Of a DNA stretch of 64,000 nucleotides, positions 34,731 to 44,112 are shown piece after piece. A model generated the notes under the pieces. That model was not told the DNA's origin, ran no database searches, and saw only the letters and a program-made list of their open reading frames with translations. Both the position numbers and the translations under genes were made by a program. This DNA comes from Salipiger marinus (GTDB lineage Bacteria > Pseudomonadota > Alphaproteobacteria > Rhodobacterales > Rhodobacteraceae). Each line of letters starts with the position of its first letter. Position 1 is the first letter of the stretch. The stretch spans positions 1 to 64,000 of the forward strand of contig NZ_FNEJ01000026.1 of the NCBI RefSeq assembly GCF_900100085.1, read 5' to 3'.

Positions 34731-34920
34731 TATGTCTGAACAGGCACTTAGGCTTCGGCGTTCGCTGCCCCGGAATTGACTTTCTGCCCGGTTGGGCGTA
34801 GCTCTTGGGCCTGCTGGACGAAATGGGCAGGTGGCCCCCGGGTCTGATCCCAGTGGCCGCTTTTTCGTTCCGCTCGCCTGGAGGGACAACGATAATATTC
34901 AGGCACGAAAGGTATCGAGC

Positions 34921-35259
34921 ATGATCCTTGTTCACATCGAAGAAGAACTTTCCCGACTCGAACACGAGCGGGAGAGGATCGCGGTCTTGCTGCGGGAGTC
35001 CAGCGAGGCGCTGACGCGTCTGCTGCTGCAGCTGGAGGCGGGGGAAGGCACCAACAAGACGGAGGCTGGCAAACTGCTGGGCGATCTCCGCTACTGGCTG
35101 AGGGCTTCGCACGAAACGGAGGCGCAGATCGCCAATGTCAGACGTAAGCAGAAAGGGATCGCCGGAGACTGGGCGCTTGACCTTGACCGGGCCCGCCATG
35201 AGATCGGGTGCCGCATGGCTCGCCTCCGCCGGTGCTGCGGTGCAGGCGAGGTTTCTTGA
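34921..35259 (+). CDS. Putative GTA small terminase (gp1-like)
   Basis: This 112-residue protein is rich in heptad-like hydrophobic positions (EEELSRLEHERERIAVLLRE), suggesting a coiled coil, and ends with a basic patch. It shows no motif that I can name. By position, directly before and overlapping the large terminase, it corresponds to gene 1 of the RcGTA-type cluster, now thought to encode the small terminase. Overlap with terL supports translational coupling. Assignment is by synteny. Confidence 0.5.
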   Translation: MILVHIEEELSRLEHERERIAVLLRESSEALTRLLLQLEAGEGTNKTEAGKLLGDLRYWLRASHETEAQIANVRRKQKGIAGDWALDLDRARHEIGCRMARLRRCCGAGEVS

Positions 35260-36544
35260 GGATCTGACGGAGGGGGAGTGCCTTGCACTCCCCTTTCTGT
35301 TCGACTTCTGGGCCATGGACCACCAGCTGCCCCCCGAGGGGGACTGGCGGTCCTGGGTCATCATGGGCGGGCGCGGCGCGGGCAAGACCCGCGCCGGGTC
35401 GGAATGGGTGCGCGCGCAGGTCGAGGGCGCGCTGCCGCTTACGCCCGGGCGCTGCCGCCGCGTGGCGCTGGTGGGCGAAACGCTGGATCAGGTGCGCGAG
35501 GTGATGATCTTTGGCGAAAGCGGCATCCTTGCCTGTTCGCCCCCCGACCGGCGTCCCGACTGGAGCGCCACGCGCCGCTGTCTGGTCTGGCCCAATGGCG
35601 CCGAGGCCATGGCGTTTTCGGCGCATGATCCCGAGGGGCTGCGCGGCCCGCAGTTCGATGCGGCCTGGGTCGATGAACTGGCCAAGTGGAAAAAGGCGCG
35701 CGACACATGGGACATGCTGCAGTTTGCGCTGCGGCTGGGGGTGCATCCGCAGGTCTGTGTCACCACCACGCCGCGCAATGTCGGCGTGCTGAAAGATCTG
35801 CTGGCGCTGCCGTCGACCGTGGTGACGCGGGCGCGGACCGAGGCGAACCGCGCCAATCTGGCCGCCTCTTTCCTGGAGGAGGTGCGGGCGCGTTATGGCA
35901 ACAGCCGTCTGGCCCGGCAGGAACTGGATGGCGTGCTGGTGAGCGATGTGGACGGCGCGCTCTGGACGCAGGAGGTGCTGGAGCGGGCGCAGGGCGCGGC
36001 GCTGCCCGAGGCGTTCGACCGGGTGGTGGTGGCGGTGGATCCGCCCGCCGGTGAGGGCAAGGCGGCGGATGCCTGCGGCATCGTGGTGGCGGGGGTGATC
36101 TGCGAGGGGCCGCCGCAGGCATGGCGTGCCGTGGTGCTGGAGGATGCCAGCGTGCAGGGGCTGGGGCCGCTGGGCTGGGCGGGGGCCGCGGTTGCGGCCT
36201 TTGAGCGCTGGCAGGCCGACCGGATCGTGGCGGAGGTCAATCAGGGGGGCGCCATGGTGGAGGCGGTGCTGCGGCAGGTGGCCCCCAACCTGCCGCTGCG
36301 CAAGGTCACGGCGACGCGCGGCAAGGTGCTGCGCGCCGAACCGGTGGCGGCGCTTTACGAGCAGGGGCGGGTCGGCCATGCCCGCGCCTTTCCCGCGCTG
36401 GAAGAGCAGATGGGGCTGATGACCGCGCGCGGCTATGAGGGGCAGGGATCGCCCGACCGGGTCGATGCGCTGGTCTGGGCGCTGACCGAGCTGATCTGCG
36501 GGGCGGCGGAGGGCTGGAAACGACCGGGCATCCGGTCGCTCTAG
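35198..36544 (+). CDS. GTA/phage large terminase subunit (gp2)
   Basis: This 448-residue protein has an ATPase and nuclease layout of the terminase family. Walker A is MGGRGAGKTRAG (Lys63), Walker B is AAWVDELAKWK, and the nuclease half has acidic positions in VAVDPPAGEG, IVAEVNQGG and SPDRVDALVWAL. It matches RcGTA gp2 over its length, with the adapted start LPFLFDFWAMDHQLPPEGDW. Start 35198 is preferred by homology; ATG 35135 in the same frame has an upstream GGAGG at 12 nt. It looks intact, unlike the portal and gp15 genes after it, and is followed by a repeat. Confidence 0.85.
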   Translation: MRSGAAWLASAGAAVQARFLEDLTEGECLALPFLFDFWAMDHQLPPEGDWRSWVIMGGRGAGKTRAGSEWVRAQVEGALPLTPGRCRRVALVGETLDQVREVMIFGESGILACSPPDRRPDWSATRRCLVWPNGAEAMAFSAHDPEGLRGPQFDAAWVDELAKWKKARDTWDMLQFALRLGVHPQVCVTTTPRNVGVLKDLLALPSTVVTRARTEANRANLAASFLEEVRARYGNSRLARQELDGVLVSDVDGALWTQEVLERAQGAALPEAFDRVVVAVDPPAGEGKAADACGIVVAGVICEGPPQAWRAVVLEDASVQGLGPLGWAGAAVAAFERWQADRIVAEVNQGGAMVEAVLRQVAPNLPLRKVTATRGKVLRAEPVAALYEQGRVGHARAFPALEEQMGLMTARGYEGQGSPDRVDALVWALTELICGAAEGWKRPGIRSL

Positions 36545-36560
36545 CCCTGTCGGGGCGGGG

Positions 36561-36623
36561 CTGGGGGCTCTGCCCCCGGCTGCGCCTGCGCGCAGCCTCC
36601 CCCGGGATATTTCAGGTCAGAAG
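36561..36623 (+). repeat. Dispersed GC-rich repeat, copy 5 (GGGATATTT subtype), between terL and portal
   Basis: GGGGGCTCTGCCCCC, stem GGCTGCGC/GCGCAGCC, CTCCCCCGGGATATTT, then CAGGTCAGAAGAAA. It starts 16 nt after the terminase stop in the same polarity. Intact RcGTA-type clusters have no such element between these genes as far as I know. Confidence 0.8.
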
Positions 36624-36731
36624 AAACTGGGAGGGGGTGTTGCGCGCAGGGCGCGCGCCGGGGTCAAGCGGGGTTAATCCCGGCGGTGCAGAGTGGGCCT
36701 GTCTTCGGAAGCGATGAAGGAGCAGCGGGCG

Positions 36732-37367
36732 ATGGTGTTTGAGTTTCTGCGGCGGGGGCGCGGCGGGGTGGAGGGGGCGGCGGAGGTCAAGGCCTCTGCC
36801 ACCGGGCGTCTCTTTGCCTATCAGGGCGCGGGGCGGGTCGCCTGGTCGCCGCGCGACACCGCCTCGCTGAGCCGGGCGGGGTTTGTCGGCAATCCGGTGG
36901 GGTTCCGGGCGGTGAAGCTGATCGCGGAAGCCGCGGCGGCGCTGCCGCTGGTGCTGCAGGATCAGGACACGCGCTATGTCAGCCATCCGCTGCTGCGGCT
37001 GGTGCTGCTGCCCAATGCGGCACAGGGCAAGGCGGAGCTGTTCGAGGCGCTTTATGGCCAGCTTCTGCTGTCCGGAGACGCCTATCTGGAGGCGGTGTCG
37101 GCGGGGGACGGTCTGCCGCGCGAGCTGCATGTGCTGCGGTCGGACCGGATGCGGCTGGTGCCGGGGGCGGATGGCTGGCCGGTCGCCTATGATTATGTGG
37201 TGGACGGGCGCACGCATCGCTTTGACGTGAGCGGGGATATGCGCGCGGGCCGGGCTGCGCGAGGTGGATGTCAGCCGCCTGCATGGCTGGGTGCGCGGAT
37301 ATCTGGTCGCTCAGGTGGGCGAGGCGCGGCGTGCCCTGCAGCCCCTGATGCTGGCGCATGGCTTTGA
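36732..37367 (+). pseudogene. GTA portal protein (gp3) gene, N-terminal remnant
   Basis: Starting at ATG 36732 (AAGGAG about 9 nt upstream), the frame reads as an HK97-type portal to about residue 167: GFVGNPVGFRAVKLIAEAAAALPLVL, LLRLVLLPNAAQGKAELFEALYG, YLEAVSAG, LHVLRSDRMRLVPGADGWPVAYDYVV. After HRFDVSGD homology stops and the frame runs through unrelated codons to a stop at 37367. Portals are about 390-400 residues, so over half is missing. The break at about 37232-37262 joins gp15 sequence in another frame. Confidence 0.85.
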
Positions 37368-38829
37368 CGCCATCGAACGGGATGGTGCGCTGATCTTCCT
37401 GCCCCGCAGCGGACGGCGTGCGCTGCCGCTGGATCCGGCGGGCTTTGCGCTGAGCGAGGAAGTGGAGGGCGGGCTGGTGCAGTCGCGCGCCAGCGCTGCG
37501 GAACTGGCCGGTCGGGTGCGTCTGCGCTTCGTCGAAGCGGATGGCGATCATGCGGTGGTGGCCGAAGAGGCGGTGCTTCCCGACGACCGCACCCATGCCG
37601 TGGCCGAAACCGAGCTTGCCCTAACCCTGACCCGCGCCGAGGGGCGCATGGTCGCCGAACGCTGGCTGTCAGAGGCGCGGGTGGCGCGCGAGACCCTGCG
37701 CTTTGCCCTGCCGCCGTCGCAGCTGGCGCTGGGGGCGGGGGATGTGGTGTCGATCCCCGCCGCCTCTGGCCGGACGCTGGCGCGGATCGACCGGGTGGAT
37801 CTGGGCGCGCAGCAGCTGGTGGAGGCGGTGCGGATCGAGCCGGACATCTACCTTCCGGCGGAGTTTGCCGACACGCCGCCCAGCCTGCGGCCCAGCGTGG
37901 CGGCGGCGCCGGTGCTGCCGCTGTTTCTGGACCTGCCGCTGATGGGCGGGGACGAGGTGCCGCATGCCCCGCATCTGGCGATTGCCGCCGATCCATGGCC
38001 GGGGGCGGTCGCGGTCTATGATGCGGCCACGGACAGCGACTATGTGCTGAACGAGGTCATTGCCGCCGCCACGGTCACCGGCGTGACCGAAGCCGATCTG
38101 CCCGCCCATCCCGCAGGCCGCATCGACCGCGGGGCGCCGCTGCGGATCCGGCTGCGCGGCGGCACGCTGCAATCGGTGTCGGACGCGGCACTGCTAGGGG
38201 GCGCCAACCTGCTCGCCATCGGCGATGGCAGCCCCGGCGCATGGGAGCTGCTGCAGTTCCGTGACGCGGCACTGGTGGCGCCGGGGGTCTGGCATATTGC
38301 GCATCGCCTGCGCGGGCAGCTTGGCACGGATGGCACGGCGCCCGCGCTCTGGCCTGCGGGATCGCGGGTGGTGGTGCTGGACGGGGCCGCGCAGCAGATC
38401 GCGCTGTCCCCCGCCGCCCGGGGGCAGGCACGACATTTCCGTATCGGCCCCGCCCGGCGCGGCTATGACGATCCGTCCTATGTGCATGTGGTCGCGGCGT
38501 TTGACGGCAATGGTCTGCGCCCCTACCGGCCCGCGCATCTGCGGGCGGAGCGGGCGGGGCCGGGGCTGACGCTGCGCTGGATCCGGCGCACCCGGATCGA
38601 CGGCGATGGCTGGGACACCCCCGAAGTGCCGCTTGGCGAGGAAAGCGAGGCCTATCTGCTGCGCCTGTCGCAGGGCGGCACCCTGCTGCGCGAGGTGACG
38701 CTGGGCGCGCCCGTCTGGCAGATCAGCCCGGCGGCGGAGGGGCTGTCGGGGCTGATCGAGGTGCAGGTGGCGCAGATTTCTGCCCGCTACGGTCCGGGGC
38801 CCTTTGCCCGGCTGATCCTGTCGGTCTGA
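37231..38829 (+). pseudogene. GTA tail/host-specificity protein (gp15), C-terminal remnant
   Basis: From GLREVDVSRLHGWVRGY (codons from about 37252) to the stop at 38829, the frame matches the end of the giant RcGTA gp15 tail fibre/hub protein, normally around 1300 residues; only about 525 remain. A possible GTG start at 37264 has no good ribosome site. The frame is open, without internal stops, but lacks the N-terminal half. The upstream codons run back to a stop at 37228-37230 inside the portal frame. A terminator hairpin and then cysE follow, the usual downstream neighbour of gp15. Confidence 0.85.
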
Positions 38830-38839
38830 TCCTGACCCG

Positions 38840-38867
38840 AAGGCGCGCTCCTCACCGGGCGCGCCTT
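38840..38867 (+). terminator. Terminator after the GTA remnant
   Basis: The 9-bp stem AAGGCGCGC with GCGCGCCTT surrounds a 10-base loop and ends in TTT, 10 nt after the gp15 stop. The T-run is short. Confidence 0.6.
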
Positions 38868-38966
38868 TGGCCATTCATCACCGCAGCCGCTGCGTGCCAT
38901 CACCGTTTTGCGTTTCAGCCGGGCCATCCTATCTGCTAGACTGGGCTGAACGGACGGAGAAAGACC

Positions 38967-39785
38967 ATGGCCGAAACCCGGGCGAAGATCGCCGAACTGG
39001 ACCCTGTCTGGGGTCGCATCACGCTGGAAGCCGAGGATGTCGTTTCCAGCGAGCCGCTGTTGGGCGGGCTTGTGCATTATTCCATCCTGCACCATCCCAC
39101 CATCGAACGGGCGCTGGCCTATCGCATTTCGCTGAAGCTCGCCAATGGCGAGATGTCCGAGCAGATCCTGCGCGAAATCTGCGACGAGGCCTATGCCGCC
39201 GATCCGGCGCTGGCGCTGCGCGCACGGGCCGACATCCGCGCCACCTATGAACGCGATCCGGCCTGCCATCGCTATCTGCAGCCGCTGCTGTTCTTCAAGG
39301 GCTTTCAGGCGGTGCAGAGCCAGCGCGTGGCGCATTGGCTCTGGAATCAGGGGCGGCGTGACCTGTCCTATTTCTTCCAGATGCGGTCCTCCGAGGTGTT
39401 CGGGGTGGACATCCATCCGGCGGCGCGGATCGGGCAGGGCATCATGATCGACCACGCCCATTCCATCGTCATCGGGGAAACCGCCGTGGTGGGCGACGAC
39501 GTGTCGATCCTGCATTCGGTGACGCTGGGCGGCACCGGCAAGGAGGACGAGGACCGTCACCCCAAGATCGGCAATGGCGTGCTGATCGGCGCTGGCGCCA
39601 AGGTGCTGGGCAATATCCGCGTGGGCGACGGGTCGCGCATCGCGGCGGGGTCGGTCGTGCTGGCCGATGTGCCGCCCTGCAAGACCGTGGCGGGGGTGCC
39701 TGCCAAGATCGTGGGCGAGGCGGGCTGCGACCAGCCCTCGCGGTCGATGGACCAGAAACTCACCGGCTGCAACTGCAGCGGCTGA
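38967..39785 (+). CDS. cysE: Serine O-acetyltransferase
   Basis: This 272-residue enzyme acetylates serine with acetyl-CoA, the first step of cysteine synthesis. An N-terminal helical SATase domain (about 1-135: LVHYSILHHPTIERALAYRI) is followed by left-handed beta-helix hexapeptide repeats (VDIHPAARIGQGIMIDHAHSIVIGE, GVLIGAGAKVLGNIRVGDGS). The catalytic His is in MIDHAHSIVIGET. The C-terminal tail is where OAS sulfhydrylase would dock. It begins 137 bp after the GTA remnant; the RcGTA cluster in Rhodobacterales is commonly followed by cysE. Confidence 0.94.
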   Translation: MAETRAKIAELDPVWGRITLEAEDVVSSEPLLGGLVHYSILHHPTIERALAYRISLKLANGEMSEQILREICDEAYAADPALALRARADIRATYERDPACHRYLQPLLFFKGFQAVQSQRVAHWLWNQGRRDLSYFFQMRSSEVFGVDIHPAARIGQGIMIDHAHSIVIGETAVVGDDVSILHSVTLGGTGKEDEDRHPKIGNGVLIGAGAKVLGNIRVGDGSRIAAGSVVLADVPPCKTVAGVPAKIVGEAGCDQPSRSMDQKLTGCNCSG

Positions 39786-39828
39786 GCCCTTGGCACGGCG
39801 CGGGGTAAGGCCCCCGCGCCCCGCTCCG

Positions 39829-41019
39829 TCACATGCCCGGCGCCGCGACCAGACCACGCGGCCTGCGGGCATCGAGCCACGCCACACCCAGCATCGCGAT
39901 CCCCGCCAGCGACAGCACCGCGCCGACATGGCCGGTGGCCTGCCAGCCATGGCCAGCCGCCAGAGCCAGCCCCGCCAGCCACGGCCCCAGCGCGTTGGCG
40001 GCGTTGAAGGCGGCGTGGTTCAAGGCGGCGGCCAGCGTCTGCGCCTCTCCGGCGACATCCATCAGCCGCATCTGCAGCGGGATGGCAAGGCTGGCGGTCA
40101 GGCCAAGCGCCATTACCGTCACCGTCATCGCCACCCAGTTGCCGATCACCAGCGTATAGACCAGCGACATCAGCGTCATGCCGATGAGCAGCACCAGCGA
40201 CGCGCCGAACCGCGACCAGTCGGTCAGCCGTCCGCCGACCCATGTGCCCGCCGTGGCGCCGACGCCAAAGGCCGACAGCGCCAGCGGAATGGCCCAAGAC
40301 GGGGCAGAGGTCGCATCCAGCATCGCGGCGGTGAGATAGGCATAGACGGCAAACACCCCGCCAAAGCCGACCGCGCCCACCAGCAGCGTCATCCACACCG
40401 CGCGATTAGCCAGCGCACCCAGTTCCCGCAGCGGGCTGGGGGCTCGCCCTGTGCGCACATCCGGTGCCACCCGCGCGATCATCAGTGCAGAGGCGATGGC
40501 AAGCCCGGTCACGATCACGAAGCACCAGCGCCAGCCAAAGGCCTGCCCGATGGCCCCGGCCAGCGGCACACCCACCACATTGGCGATGGTCAGCCCCATC
40601 AGCACCTGCGCCACCCCGGCGCCCTTGCGTCCGGGCGGCGAGAATTCGGCGGCAAACAGCATCGCGATGCCCAGAAAGGCGCCATGGGGCAGCCCCGCCA
40701 GAAACCGCGCCGCCACCAGCAGCGGCAGGCTCGGCGCCAGCACCGCCATCACATTCGCAACGGCAAAAAGCGCCATCAGCAGGATCAGCAGCGTCTTGCG
40801 CGAGACCAGCGCACCCAGCACCGCCAGCACCGGCGCGCCCACCACCACCCCCAGCGCATAGGCGCTGACGGCATGGCCGGCCTCGGGTTCGGTCACACCC
40901 AGATCGGCGGCGTAATAGGGCAGCAGCCCCATCGCGGCAAATTCGGTGACACCGATGGCAAAGGCCCCCAGCGCAAGCGAGAGGATCGTCAGCGTCGCCT
41001 GACGGTCTTGTAAGGCCAT
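39829..41019 (-). CDS. MFS transporter, AraJ/DHA1-like
   Basis: This 396-residue protein has 12 predicted transmembrane segments, for example ILSLALGAFAIGVTEFAAMGL. The loop between TM2 and TM3 has the altered motif LGALVSRKTLLIL, and TM4/5 has the antiporter motif-like AGVAQVLMGLTIANVVGVPLAG. This fits the sugar-efflux/AraJ and chloramphenicol-resistance-like DHA1 subgroup. The start at 41019 has CGGAG upstream. The cargo cannot be predicted. Confidence 0.87.
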   Translation of the reverse strand: MALQDRQATLTILSLALGAFAIGVTEFAAMGLLPYYAADLGVTEPEAGHAVSAYALGVVVGAPVLAVLGALVSRKTLLILLMALFAVANVMAVLAPSLPLLVAARFLAGLPHGAFLGIAMLFAAEFSPPGRKGAGVAQVLMGLTIANVVGVPLAGAIGQAFGWRWCFVIVTGLAIASALMIARVAPDVRTGRAPSPLRELGALANRAVWMTLLVGAVGFGGVFAVYAYLTAAMLDATSAPSWAIPLALSAFGVGATAGTWVGGRLTDWSRFGASLVLLIGMTLMSLVYTLVIGNWVAMTVTVMALGLTASLAIPLQMRLMDVAGEAQTLAAALNHAAFNAANALGPWLAGLALAAGHGWQATGHVGAVLSLAGIAMLGVAWLDARRPRGLVAAPGM

Positions 41020-41136
41020 GGTCTGCTCCGGTCTGTCGGGGGTGCCCGTTCGGGGTAAGAATCCGCCGCACTGCGGCACGCGGCGGAGATTAGCCCGTGT
41101 GAGCGCCACCACAACCGGCAGCAGGCTCAAGGGTGC

Positions 41137-41153
41137 CATGCATAAGCTGCATG
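41137..41153. promoter_or_regulatory. Inverted repeat upstream of the MFS gene
   Basis: CATGCA-TAAGC-TGCATG lies 118 bp before the MFS start codon within the 340 bp MFS-pdhC spacer. It may be a regulator site. Apart from this dyad and the pdh terminator at 41271-41299, the spacer shows nothing I can interpret. Confidence 0.3.
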
Positions 41154-41270
41154 CCGGATGCCGCATTCCCTTGTGCCGGAGGGGCGTCGAGATCGTTTGG
41201 CCCCCTTGCCCAAGCGCGCGGATCAGCCGCCTGCGGCGGCAGGCGCGGCGGCAGATCCCGAACATAAAAA

Positions 41271-41299
41271 GCCCCGGGAAACTGTGCGTTTCCCGGGGC
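41271..41299 (-). terminator. Rho-independent terminator of the pdh operon
   Basis: A perfect 11-bp stem, GCCCCGGGAAA with TTTCCCGGGGC, around a 7-base loop. On the minus strand it is followed by TTTTTATG, 61 nt after the pdhC stop. Confidence 0.85.
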
Positions 41300-41359
41300 C
41301 TAAATCTTGGTGGAAAACGCCCCCGAACGGAGGGCGTCTCCTAGGTCACACGATCAGGC

Positions 41360-42694
41360 TCAGGCCAGCATCAGCATCGGGGATTCAAGGTTGTCCACGA
41401 TGGCCTGCAGCAGTTCGGCCCCCAGCGCGCCGTCGATCACGCGGTGGTCGACCGACAGCGTCACCGACATCACCGTCGCCACGCTGAGTTCGCCATCCGC
41501 ACCGACGACGGGCTTCTTGACGCCCGCGCCCACGGCAAGGATCGCGCCATGCGGCGGGTTGATCACGGCATCGAAATTGTCGACGCCATACATGCCAAGG
41601 TTGGAGATCGCGAAGGTGCCGCCGGAATATTCATGCGGCGCCAGCTTCTTGTTGCGGGCGCGGCCTGCCAGATCCTTCATCTCTGCCGACAGGGCCGACA
41701 GCGATTTCATCTCGGCATCCTTGAGCACGGGCGTGAACAGCCCGCCCTCGATGGCCACGGCCACGGCCACATCCGACGGCTTCAGCTTCAGGATGCGGTC
41801 GCCAGCCCAGACCGCATTTGCGGCGGGCACCTGCTGCAGCGCCAGCGCGCAGGCCTTGATGACGAAGTCATTGACCGACAGCTTCACGCCGCGCGCTTCC
41901 AGCTGCTTGTTCAGCTGGCTGCGGAATTTCAGCAGCGCGTCCAGCTTGATGTCCCGGCGCAGATAGAAATGCGGGATGGTCTGCTTGGCCTCGGTCAGAC
42001 GGGCGGCCACGGTGCGGCGCATGCCGTCCAGCTTGACCTCCTCGAACTCCCGGCCCTCGTACATCTTCTTGACGGCATCGGCGCTGGCACCGGTGGGCAT
42101 CGCCGCCTTGGCGGGCTCGGCGGCTTTCGGCGCCTCGGCCGCCTTGGCCTCGGCTGCAGCCGGAGCCGCCTCGGGCTTGGCATTCTCCACATCGGCCTTC
42201 ACGATGCGGCCATGCGGGCCCGAGCCCTTGATGCGGCCCAGATCCAGACCCTTTTCCGCCGCGATCCGCCGCGCCAGCGGCGAGGCGAAGACGCGCTCGC
42301 CGGAGGATGCCTCCGCCGGAGCCGGTGCCGGGGTGGCGGGCGTGGCCGCCGCGGCTTTCGCCTCGGGGGCTGCGGCCTTCGCCTCGGTCTTGGCTTCCGG
42401 CTTGGGGGCAGGGGCCTCGGCCTTCGGCGCAGAGATGTCCTCGGCGCTTTCGCCCTCTTCCAGCAGCACGGCGATGGGGGTGTTGACCTTCACCCCGTCG
42501 CTGCCTTCCGCGATCAGGATCTTGCCGATCACGCCTTCATCGACCGCCTCGAATTCCATCGTGGCCTTGTCGGTCTCGATTTCCGCGAGGATATCCCCCG
42601 AGGAAACGGTGTCGCCTTCCTTCACCAGCCATTTGGCCAGCGTGCCTTCCTCCATCGTGGGGGACAGCGCTGGCATCAGGATTTCCGTGGGCAT
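41360..42694 (-). CDS. pdhC: Dihydrolipoamide acetyltransferase (E2) of pyruvate dehydrogenase
   Basis: This 444-residue E2 core protein has one lipoyl domain (lipoyl-Lys43 in ETDKATMEF). Two Ala/Pro/Glu-rich linkers flank a peripheral-subunit-binding domain ([29 protein letters not shown]). The C-terminal catalytic domain starts near residue 215 and has the active-site motif [14 protein letters not shown] near the end. One lipoyl domain here plus one on E1-beta is the usual alphaproteobacterial setup. It is last in the pdhA-pdhB-pdhC operon (10 bp after pdhB) and has a strong terminator. SD AAGGAG precedes the start. Confidence 0.95.
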   Translation of the reverse strand: MPTEILMPALSPTMEEGTLAKWLVKEGDTVSSGDILAEIETDKATMEFEAVDEGVIGKILIAEGSDGVKVNTPIAVLLEEGESAEDISAPKAEAPAPKPEAKTEAKAAAPEAKAAAATPATPAPAPAEASSGERVFASPLARRIAAEKGLDLGRIKGSGPHGRIVKADVENAKPEAAPAAAEAKAAEAPKAAEPAKAAMPTGASADAVKKMYEGREFEEVKLDGMRRTVAARLTEAKQTIPHFYLRRDIKLDALLKFRSQLNKQLEARGVKLSVNDFVIKACALALQQVPAANAVWAGDRILKLKPSDVAVAVAIEGGLFTPVLKDAEMKSLSALSAEMKDLAGRARNKKLAPHEYSGGTFAISNLGMYGVDNFDAVINPPHGAILAVGAGVKKPVVGADGELSVATVMSVTLSVDHRVIDGALGAELLQAIVDNLESPMLMLA

Positions 42695-42704
42695 GACGCG
42701 CTCC

Positions 42705-44093
42705 TTACCGGTAGGTGACTTGCTTCACGGCCTCGATCACCTCGGCGGTGGTCACCAGCGCGTGTTTTTCGAGATTGGCCGCATAGGGCATGGGCACGTC
42801 CTTGCCGGTGCAGTTGATCACCGGGGCATCAAGCCAGTCAAAGGCGTTCATCATGATATAGGCCGACAGATGGTTGCCGATGGATCCCACCGGCCAGCCC
42901 TCTTCCACGGTCACGCAGCGGTTGGTCTTCTTCACCGACTCGATGACAGTGCCGTAATCGATGGGCCGCAGCGTGCGCAGGTCGATCACCTCGGCAGAGA
43001 TGCCCTCTTCGGCCAGTTTGTCGGCGGCTTCCAGCGCGTATTGCATGCCGATGCCGAAGGAGACGATGGTCACGTCCGTGCCTTCGCGCCAGATGCGGGC
43101 CTTGCCGAAGGGCACGGTGAAATCGTCCATCTCCGGCACGTCGAAGGACCGGCCATAGAGGATTTCATTCTCGAGGAAGATCACCGGGTTCGGATCGCGG
43201 ATCGCACTTTTCAGCAGACCCTTGGCGTCCGAGGCCGAATAGGGCATCGCCACCTTCAGGCCCGGCACCATGGAATACCATGCCGCGTAATCCTGGCTGT
43301 GCTGCGCGCCCACGCGGGCGGCGGCGCCGTTCGGACCGCGGAACACGATCGGACAGCCCATCTGGCCCCCGGACATGTACAGCGTCTTGGCGGCGGAGTT
43401 GATGATCTGGTCAATCGCCTGCATGGCGAAGTTGAAGGTCATGAATTCCACGATGGGCTTCAGCCCGCCAAAGGCGGCCCCGACCCCGATCCCGGCAAAG
43501 CCGTGTTCGGTGATCGGCGTGTCGATGACCCGGCGGTCGCCGAATTCATCCAGCAGGCCCTGCGTCACCTTGTAGGCGCCCTGATATTCCGCGACCTCTT
43601 CGCCCATGACGAAGACATTCGCGTCGCCGCGCATCTCTTCGGCCATGGCATCGCGCAGCGCTTCGCGCACGGTCTGGGATTTCAGCTTGGTGCCTTCGGG
43701 CCAGTCCGGCTCCACCGCGCGCGCCTTGGGCGTCGCGGGGGCAGAGGCGGGAGCCGCCTCGGTGGGCGCGGCGGGCGTCTCCTCGGCGGGCGCTTCGGGC
43801 GCCTTGGCTTCGGCGTCGCCCGAGGCCGCTTCGGCGTCCTCGACGCTTTCGCCTTCCTCGACCATCACCGCGATGGGGGTGTTGACCTTCACCCCTTCGG
43901 TGCCCTCGGCCACCAGCAGCTTGCCGACGATGCCTTCATCGACCGCCTCGAATTCCATCGTGGCCTTGTCGGTCTCGATCTCCGCGAGGATATCCCCCGA
44001 GGAAACGGTGTCGCCTTCCTTCACCAGCCATTTGGCCAGCGTGCCTTCCTCCATGGTCGGGGAAAGCGCGGGCATGAGAATTTGGGTTGCCAT
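42705..44093 (-). CDS. pdhB: Pyruvate dehydrogenase E1 component, beta subunit, with N-terminal lipoyl domain
   Basis: This 462-residue protein has an N-terminal lipoyl domain ([17 protein letters not shown], lipoyl-Lys43 in ETDKATMEF) almost identical to that of PdhC. An Ala/Glu/Pro-rich linker follows to about residue 130, then the transketolase-like E1-beta domain ([56 protein letters not shown]). The near-identity of the two lipoyl domains suggests intra-operon duplication or gene conversion. It lies 19 bp downstream of pdhA. Confidence 0.95.
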   Translation of the reverse strand: MATQILMPALSPTMEEGTLAKWLVKEGDTVSSGDILAEIETDKATMEFEAVDEGIVGKLLVAEGTEGVKVNTPIAVMVEEGESVEDAEAASGDAEAKAPEAPAEETPAAPTEAAPASAPATPKARAVEPDWPEGTKLKSQTVREALRDAMAEEMRGDANVFVMGEEVAEYQGAYKVTQGLLDEFGDRRVIDTPITEHGFAGIGVGAAFGGLKPIVEFMTFNFAMQAIDQIINSAAKTLYMSGGQMGCPIVFRGPNGAAARVGAQHSQDYAAWYSMVPGLKVAMPYSASDAKGLLKSAIRDPNPVIFLENEILYGRSFDVPEMDDFTVPFGKARIWREGTDVTIVSFGIGMQYALEAADKLAEEGISAEVIDLRTLRPIDYGTVIESVKKTNRCVTVEEGWPVGSIGNHLSAYIMMNAFDWLDAPVINCTGKDVPMPYAANLEKHALVTTAEVIEAVKQVTYR

Positions 44094-44112
44094 AGACGTT
44101 CGTCCTCCTGCC

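Noticed and set aside
34740-34920. Possible tRNA or small RNA between the aminotransferase and the GTA genes
   Set aside because: No cloverleaf or T-loop sequence could be built; no clear terminator. Only a weak TTGACT and a 15-codon ORF are present.
33439-35385. Longer aminotransferase frame reaching back over the GTA genes
   Set aside because: The extension overlaps terS/terL antisense and contains no family sequence; homology begins at MPSLSSRISSLN (34626).
36545-38829. Complete prophage
   Set aside because: No integrase, lysis or capsid genes and no attachment sites; gene content and the cysE neighbour match a degraded RcGTA-type cluster.
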